A DNA stretch of 11,040 nt. Source: JBKPDV01 sp046728075 (GTDB lineage: Bacteria; Acidobacteriota; Thermoanaerobaculia; UBA5066; Gp7-AA6). Location: assembly GCA_046728075.1 (NCBI GenBank), contig JBKPDV010000041.1, forward strand, positions 1 through 11,040, in the 5' to 3' direction. The number at the start of each line of letters is the position of its first letter. Positions within the stretch are counted from its first letter, which is position 1. The notes beneath the pieces were generated by a model. That model had not been told where the DNA came from and did no database searches. It was given only the letters and a program-made list of their open reading frames with translations. Below are positions 7,222 to 11,040 of this stretch, piece by piece. A program made the position numbers and the translations under genes.

Positions 7222-9171
7222 CTACTGGAAATAGCCGTTGACGTCGAGGATGAAGTGAACGGTGCCGGGCGTCTGGTCGCACTGGACGGCCAGGTCTCCG
7301 GCGGCGCCGAGTGAGACAACAGCGTTGTTGGCGCGCGTCTGTCCCTTCCGGTAATTGATGGTCGAAGTCGGCGGCAAGGCGGAGCCGGCCGCATAGAGGC
7401 GGAGATCCCCCGCCGCCGTTGGCTGCGTGATCGTCACGTTGACCGACACCAGACGCGCCGTCGCTGGAATGCCGCACTGACCCGCGATCACAAAGACCCG
7501 GCTCGTCGATGCCGCTAGCGCCGGACCTCCGTACGGCCCCACCGTGTTTCTCGTGTCTAGGATTCGGCAAGGAGACAGAGTGTGGAACCCGGTCGCCACG
7601 GGCGTGCCGGTCACCGTCGGAGTGCGGGTCGGTGTCGACGTCGGGGTCGGCGTGCTCGTGATCACAGACGGAGTGAATGTGGGTGTGGGAGTCCTTGTGG
7701 GCGTCGGCGTCGACGTCGGCGTCGGTGTGCTCGTGCCGGTCGGTGTGCTGTTCGGCGTGTTCGTCGGCGTCTGAGTGGACGTGAGTGTCGCGCTCGGCGT
7801 GAAGGTTCGAGTTGGCGTGCTCGTGATCGTCGGCGTGCGGGTCGGTGTCGCCGTGGACGTCCGGGTGAGCGTCGGCGTGAACGTCGGCGTCGCCGTGGAC
7901 GTGAGCGTAGGGGTACTCGTGGCCGTCGGCTGCGCGGAGCAGGAGTTGCCTCCGTCGCCGTAGATCCAGCGGATCGCGTCCTGATCGTCGGTCTGCAGAG
8001 CCGTGTAGTTCTGCACGATCGAACGCATCTGGGCAGCATCCTCGTCTCCCCGGCAGACGTCGTGAACCGAGACATTCTGATCCGAGTGCCCCAGTCCGAG
8101 AGTGTGGCCGAGCTCATGAGTCAGGACCGCCTGCGTGACGGCCGAACCGTAGAGATTTGAAGTGCAGTAGGCGCGCAGCTCCACCGTGCCTCCGGTGATC
8201 GTGTTGTAGGCATCGCCCCGCCAGGTGTTGCTTCCGCCGCCGGACGGGCCGCCACATCCGATGACTCCGGAGCCGGAGAGACAGCTCGACCAGCCGCAAC
8301 CCAGCGACGAAGAAGTCGCGTTCAGATAGATGACGTTTCCCGATCCGGTGCCGCTCGTGTAGTTGATGCTCGAGTTGGGGTCGTTCGTCCAACTGGCGAG
8401 AGCGCCGATCGCTTCCGCGGTGCCCCCGCCGTCGATGTTCGCAGTCCCGTTGAGCGTCCACGTCGCGGTGGCGTTGTTGTTCCAGCGATAGAGAAGGTTG
8501 TTGATGTTTCCCCACAGAGGCCTGGGCGCCCGGGACGCCGCTTCCGCATGCCGGACCGGTTCGAGCTTGCCTCGAGGCGAGGCCGTGACCGCTCGATACG
8601 GCGCTCGCCCCTCGAGGAAAGTCAAGAAGCGCTGCAGGTCCCGCGGCTTTCCGATCCCCTCGTTGGCGAGCACATCGACGCCCGGATGCCTGCCGATCGA
8701 GAGCGCCGAAATCGCGTAGCGGTTGTCCGCCTCGTCGCTCCAGACCTCGAACTTGCCGAGCAGCATCTCCGCGGTCTCGAAGTCGCCCCCTCTTCGCGCG
8801 ATCGCGAATACGATCACTTCACTGCCCGGAACGTATTCCGGCCTTCCCCACATTTTGAAGAATCGTCCGTCCGGGAGCTGGCCTCCTAGCTGATGAAGGA
8901 CGAGACTGCCCTTGAGAGCTCCCTTCAGCACGGAGAGCGGCTCGATCACCGAGACCGTCTCGGGCCGGCCCAGCCTGTCGGCTTTCACTCCGCTCGAGAT
9001 CACGATCCCATGCACGATGACATCCGCTCGACGTGAGAGCTCGGCGTCGCTGATCGGGATGACGGAGGTGGCACGCAGAGCGAAGGCGACGGCCAATGCC
9101 GCACCGGACAGGACGAGCGTGCGGCCGAGCACACGACCGTCCGAGCGCCGCGAAGGCTGATCGAAAAACAT
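7222..9171 (-). CDS. secreted matrixin-like zinc metalloprotease with Thr/Pro linker and PCR/GYF C-terminal domain
   Basis: The product is 649 residues from the ATG at 9169-9171; a TTG at 9195 would add 8 residues. Neither start has a clear Shine-Dalgarno, and the ATG sits in a small AAAAC/GTTTT inverted repeat. A long basic N terminus leads to a hydrophobic segment (TLVLSGAALAVAFAL), probably a signal peptide. An N-terminal domain of unknown role follows (about 38-190). The protease domain carries HELGHTLGLGHS: His352, Glu353, His356 and His362 form the metzincin zinc site HExxHxxGxxH. Met382 in AAQMRS is a plausible Met-turn. Several cysteines suggest disulfides. Residues 415-527 are almost wholly Thr, Pro and Ser, a flexible linker that could be O-glycosylated. 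The last 122 residues are the PCR/GYF domain, ending DVNGYFQ. It should act outside the cytoplasm on peptides or proteins; the substrate is not visible. Confidence 0.9.
   Translation of the reverse strand: MFFDQPSRRSDGRVLGRTLVLSGAALAVAFALRATSVIPISDAELSRRADVIVHGIVISSGVKADRLGRPETVSVIEPLSVLKGALKGSLVLHQLGGQLPDGRFFKMWGRPEYVPGSEVIVFAIARRGGDFETAEMLLGKFEVWSDEADNRYAISALSIGRHPGVDVLANEGIGKPRDLQRFLTFLEGRAPYRAVTASPRGKLEPVRHAEAASRAPRPLWGNINNLLYRWNNNATATWTLNGTANIDGGGTAEAIGALASWTNDPNSSINYTSGTGSGNVIYLNATSSSLGCGWSSCLSGSGVIGCGGPSGGGSNTWRGDAYNTITGGTVELRAYCTSNLYGSAVTQAVLTHELGHTLGLGHSDQNVSVHDVCRGDEDAAQMRSIVQNYTALQTDDQDAIRWIYGDGGNSCSAQPTATSTPTLTSTATPTFTPTLTRTSTATPTRTPTITSTPTRTFTPSATLTSTQTPTNTPNSTPTGTSTPTPTSTPTPTRTPTPTFTPSVITSTPTPTSTPTRTPTVTGTPVATGFHTLSPCRILDTRNTVGPYGGPALAASTSRVFVIAGQCGIPATARLVSVNVTITQPTAAGDLRLYAAGSALPPTSTINYRKGQTRANNAVVSLGAAGDLAVQCDQTPGTVHFILDVNGYFQ
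7225..7590 (-). repeat. PCR/GYF C-terminal domain, copy 3 (on the metalloprotease)
   Basis: This segment encodes about 122 residues from GFHTLSPCR to DVNGYFQ, with QCGIP, SVNVTITQPTAAGDLR and GQTRANNAVV. It has one extra cysteine (VQCDQT) absent from the other copies. The core motifs match copies 2 and 4 closely, but the DNA differs at many positions. Confidence 0.88.
7591..7929 (-). repeat. Thr/Pro-rich linker coded by degenerate short tandem repeats
   Basis: About 113 codons are dominated by Thr and Pro with Ser and Arg (TPTPTSTP-like units). On the plus strand the DNA reads as imperfect gtcggcgt and gtcggtgt units. It separates the protease domain from the terminal domain. Such repeats can change length by slippage in steps that keep the frame. 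It is coding sequence, not a CRISPR or intergenic satellite. Confidence 0.85.
8086..8118 (-). other. zinc-binding motif of the matrixin-like protease
   Basis: These 11 codons read HELGHTLGLGH, the full HExxHxxGxxH metzincin zinc-binding consensus with three His ligands and the catalytic Glu. A Ser follows the last His, as is common in matrixins. Confidence 0.9.
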
Positions 9172-9195
9172 AGTTTTGAGATGAAACCGAGGCAA

Positions 9196-9327
9196 TAAGT
9201 GTACCGGAACCGGACGGAGTCCGGGGATGTCTAAGCGACTGAATGGAATGGGCCGCGAGGAGTGCGGTGAGAGCCGGGTGACGAGATTTTGACAGAGGCG
9301 GCTGCAACCGCCGACAACGGGGGGCGT
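9196..9327. other. intergenic region between gmd and the metalloprotease gene
   Basis: There is no gene here. Two short inverted repeats are visible: one just after the gmd stop (9297-9312) and one with 6-base arms and a 3-base loop (9210-9224, ccggac/gtccgg) in the leader of the metalloprotease gene. No convincing -35/-10 pair was found, so the metalloprotease gene may be read through from gmd or use a non-sigma-70 promoter. Confidence 0.5.
9297..9312 (-). terminator. GC stem-loop 15 nt after gmd
   Basis: On the minus strand GGCGG and CCGCC pair, with a further T-G pair, around a TGCA loop. It lies 15 nt past the TGA stop of gmd. Only a weak U-containing tract follows (TCTGTC), so termination is possible but probably partial. 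Confidence 0.35.
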
Positions 9328-10341
9328 TCAGCCTCTTGGAACGGAAAACTCACCGGGGCTCGTCGGTCGCGCCTCTTCGCGGGAGACCAGCGCGACGTCG
9401 GCGTCGACCATCATCTTGACGAGCTCGCGGAAGGTGACTTTCGGTTCCCAGCCGAGCTCCTGGCGCGCGCGCCGCGGATCGGAGATCAGCAGGTCCACTT
9501 CGGCCGGCCGGACGAGCTTGGGATCGATCACCACGAACTTCCGCCAGTCGAGGCCGACTTCGGAGAACGCGATCTCCAGGAACTCGCGCACGGTATGCGT
9601 CTCGCCCGTCCCGATGACGTAGTCGACCGGTTGCGCCTGCTGGAGCATCAGGTGCATGGCGCGGACGAAATCGCCCGTGAAGCCCCAGTCTCTCTGCGCG
9701 TCGAGATTTCCCAGGCGCAGCTCCTTCTGCTTCCCCGCCGCGATCCGCGCCGCCGCCAGCGTGATCTTGCGCGTCACGAATTCGGCACCGCGCCTGGGTG
9801 ATTCGTGATTGAAGAGGATTCCCGAGACCGCGAAGATCCCGTACGACTCGCGAAAGTTCACCGTGATCCAGTGGCCATAGAGCTTCGCGACTCCGTAAGG
9901 GCTCCGCGGATGGAACTTGGTCGTCTCGTTCTGCGGAACCGTGTCGACCTTCCCAAACATCTCCGAAGAGGAGGCCTGATAGAAGCGGATTTTCGGATTG
10001 ACGACGCGAATCGCTTCGAGGATTCGGGTCACTCCCAGCGCCGTGAACTCTCCCGTCAACACGGGCTGTGAGAAAGAGGCCGGCACGAAGGATTGCGCCG
10101 CGAGGTTGTAGATTTCGTCCGGCTTCGACTCGGCGATTGCGTTGATCAGCGAGTTCTGGTCGAGCAGGTCACCGTTCAAGAGCTCCACCCGGTCGGCCAA
10201 GTGCGCGATTCGATCCAGGTTGAGATTCGGACCGCTCGTCCGCCGCACCATGCCGAAAACCTTGTAATCGTGTTGGACGAGGTGCTCGGCCAGATACGAA
10301 CCATCCTGTCCGCTGATGCCCGTGACGAACGCCGTTTTCAT
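9328..10341 (-). CDS. gmd: GDP-mannose 4,6-dehydratase
   Basis: The product is 337 residues, near the short end for this family. The ATG at 10339-10341 has AGGAG 5 nt upstream and starts MKTAFVTGISGQDG, the family's N-terminal Rossmann motif (Gly8, Gly11, Gly14). The frame is open far upstream but that part is shadow. Family markers in order: VRRTSG in the cofactor-phosphate loop, DEIYNLAAQSFV, YQASSSEMFG (Ser125, Glu127), FHPRSPYGVAKLYGHW (Tyr149 and Lys153, the catalytic pair), NHESPRRG, RDWGFTGDFVRAM, and RPAEVDLLISDP near the end. It converts GDP-mannose to GDP-4-keto-6-deoxymannose in the cytosol, the branch point for GDP-fucose, GDP-rhamnose, GDP-perosamine and related sugars. No fcl, rmd or per partner lies within the window, so the final sugar cannot be named. 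It is flanked on both sides by genes for secreted PCR/GYF-domain proteins. Confidence 0.95.
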   Translation of the reverse strand: MKTAFVTGISGQDGSYLAEHLVQHDYKVFGMVRRTSGPNLNLDRIAHLADRVELLNGDLLDQNSLINAIAESKPDEIYNLAAQSFVPASFSQPVLTGEFTALGVTRILEAIRVVNPKIRFYQASSSEMFGKVDTVPQNETTKFHPRSPYGVAKLYGHWITVNFRESYGIFAVSGILFNHESPRRGAEFVTRKITLAAARIAAGKQKELRLGNLDAQRDWGFTGDFVRAMHLMLQQAQPVDYVIGTGETHTVREFLEIAFSEVGLDWRKFVVIDPKLVRPAEVDLLISDPRRARQELGWEPKVTFRELVKMMVDADVALVSREEARPTSPGEFSVPRG

Positions 10342-10346
10342 TTCCA

Positions 10347-10351
10347 CTCCT
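10347..10351 (-). promoter_or_regulatory. Shine-Dalgarno of gmd
   Basis: On the minus strand AGGAG lies 5 nt before the ATG at 10339-10341. It decides the start within a frame that is open almost to the right edge. Confidence 0.75.
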
Positions 10352-10366
10352 GACAGATCGGGGCGG

Positions 10367-10375
10367 AATTTAGCA
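10367..10375 (-). promoter_or_regulatory. possible extended -10 element for gmd
   Basis: On the minus strand TGCTAAATT contains an extended TG followed by TAAATT, four of six matches to TATAAT, about 25 nt before the ATG. No good -35 was found at the usual distance. If used, it would give gmd a short leader and its own transcript separate from the sugar dehydrogenase gene. Confidence 0.25.
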
Positions 10376-10403
10376 CGTGAATCTCCGTCGCTTCCGCGGC
10401 GAG

Positions 10404-10423
10404 AGTCTCCCCTCTGGGAGACT
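10404..10423 (-). terminator. perfect 8-bp stem-loop after the sugar dehydrogenase-like gene
   Basis: Eight-base perfect arms (agtctccc and gggagact) flank a 4-base loop. It begins 22 nt past the TAG stop at 10446. No U run follows. Its placement mirrors the stem-loop at 229-255 after another gene of the same domain family. Confidence 0.45.
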
Positions 10424-10445
10424 ACGCGCGCGACGATCCAACCGT

Positions 10446-11040
10446 CTACTGGAAGTAGCCGTTCACGTCGATGACGACATGGACGGAGCCGGCGGCCTGA
10501 TCGCTGTGGACCAGGATCTCGCCGACGGGGCCCAAAGAGACCAGAGCGTTGTTCGCGCGCGTCTGTCCGGGTCGGTAGTTGACCATCGAGACGAGCGCAA
10601 CCGGGCTGCCCCCGGGCGTGAGGCGCAGATCGCCGAGCGCGTCGGGCTGCGTGATGGTCACGTTGAGCGAGACCCCCCTCGCCGTCATCGGAATTCCGCA
10701 CTGTCCGGCCAGCACGAACCCGCGCTCGGAGCCTGCCGGCAGGGCAGGGCCGCCGGAAATTCCGTTTGGACCGCGCGTATCGACGACCCGGCACGGAGTC
10801 ACCGTGAAAAACTGAAGAGGACTCGGCGTCGGAGGTGGAGGCGGGCTCGGGTGCGTGAGAAGGTAGAGGCCGCCTCCGCCGGTTCCCAGATACAGCTCGC
10901 CCGCGAGGTCTTCGCCGAAGGTCTGAAGGCCGGGGAGCGTCGGAGTCAGGAGCTGGCCGTTGCCCCAAAGATTGCCGGAGCACTCGTCCCCGTAGACATA
11001 GACGCCGTAGAGACTCAGGTCCTGGGAGCCCCGGTACACG
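10446..11040 (-). CDS. C-terminal part of a PQQ-type glucose/sorbosone dehydrogenase-like secreted protein with PCR/GYF domain (partial)
   Basis: The 5' end is beyond the right edge; about 197 residues are visible. The first 60 or so read YRGSQDLSLYGVYVYGDECSGNLWG and then FGEDLAGELYLGTGGGGLYLL. That is the closing part of the propeller in soluble PQQ-dependent aldose/sorbosone dehydrogenases, which typically have YRG, a GD.CSG motif and FGED.GELY. A Pro-rich linker (SPPPPPTPSP) joins it to a complete PCR/GYF domain of 122 residues ending DVNGYFQ. The full enzyme would oxidise sugars outside the cytoplasm with PQQ. The catalytic and PQQ-binding residues are not in the window, so activity cannot be judged. 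Confidence 0.8.
   Translation of the reverse strand, partial: VYRGSQDLSLYGVYVYGDECSGNLWGNGQLLTPTLPGLQTFGEDLAGELYLGTGGGGLYLLTHPSPPPPPTPSPLQFFTVTPCRVVDTRGPNGISGGPALPAGSERGFVLAGQCGIPMTARGVSLNVTITQPDALGDLRLTPGGSPVALVSMVNYRPGQTRANNALVSLGPVGEILVHSDQAAGSVHVVIDVNGYFQ
10449..10814 (-). repeat. PCR/GYF C-terminal domain, copy 4 (on the sugar dehydrogenase-like protein)
   Basis: This segment encodes about 122 residues from QFFTVTPCR to DVNGYFQ, including PCRVVDTRGPNG, QCGIP, SLNVTITQPDALGDLR and GQTRANNALV. It has the same length as copy 3 and resembles it over the whole domain. The PCR..DTRGP..G..GGP start is shared with the stand-alone copy 1. Confidence 0.88.

Noticed and set aside
7133..7570. The phosphatase-TPR frame stays open about 146 codons upstream of its ATG, over the coding end of the metalloprotease gene
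   Set aside because: The extra residues have no signal peptide or family pattern and overlap the conserved terminal domain in another frame; the ATG at 7132 begins a signal peptide with a lipobox-like end.
7591..7929. CRISPR-like or satellite array of gtcggcgt units
   Set aside because: The units are short, degenerate and contiguous without spacers, and in the minus-strand frame they encode a Thr/Pro linker inside an intact gene.
283..10814. Terminal GYF[QK] as an outer-membrane beta-barrel signal recognised by the BAM machinery
   Set aside because: That signal requires an aromatic as the last residue of a terminal beta-strand of a barrel; here the last residue is Gln or Lys, and the domain has none of the repeated strand pattern of a barrel or autotransporter.
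10342..10983. The gmd frame stays open far upstream, giving a possible 551-residue protein
   Set aside because: The upstream part is Arg-rich shadow of the sugar dehydrogenase gene; a Shine-Dalgarno and the family N terminus place the start at 10341.

Overview
This is a G+C-rich bacterial window in which every credible gene lies on the minus strand. Read in transcription order (right to left) it holds: the 3' end of a PQQ-type sugar dehydrogenase-like secreted protein (10446 to the right edge), a GDP-mannose 4,6-dehydratase (gmd, 9328-10341), a matrixin-like zinc metalloprotease with a long Thr/Pro linker (7222-9171), a lipoprotein that joins an alkaline-phosphatase-superfamily domain to TPR repeats (4718-7132), a large secreted Asp-box beta-propeller protein (770-4507), and a small secreted protein (280-759). 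The leftmost 280 bases carry a strong stem-loop but no gene I can defend. I see no tRNA, rRNA, CRISPR array, transposase or attachment site.

The organising feature is a C-terminal domain of about 115-130 residues shared by four otherwise unrelated proteins: the sugar dehydrogenase fragment, the metalloprotease, the propeller protein and the small protein, which is little more than a signal peptide plus this domain. The pattern is PCRxxDTR near the start, CG[IV]P about 30 residues later, then [LV]NVT, (in three copies) GDLR and GQTRANNA, and finally DV[NT]GYF[QK] followed at once by the stop codon. Position at the extreme C terminus, different secreted cargos, Pro- or Thr/Pro-rich linkers in front and a stand-alone copy together suggest a surface-sorting, attachment or assembly module. 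That function is inference; the repeated domain is seen directly.

The organism is probably a diderm, soil- or sediment-type high-G+C bacterium. The lipobox on the phosphatase-TPR protein, the secreted propeller and matrixin, and the phosphatase-TPR architecture would fit Acidobacteriota or a similar phylum, but the window has no phylogenetic marker and this is a weak inference. The propeller gene and the small gene form a tight pair: 10 bases apart, with the Shine-Dalgarno overlapping the upstream stop. The other gaps are 89-156 bases. GC-rich stem-loops without U tracts follow three of the stop codons. A perfect TTGACA -35 box with an imperfect -10 box precedes the propeller gene.

A possible joint reading is a cell-envelope or exoproteome locus. 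gmd would supply a GDP-deoxyhexose precursor for glycan or exopolysaccharide, while the tagged secreted enzymes and propeller would be retained at, or bound to, that surface. No sequence in the window proves the link.
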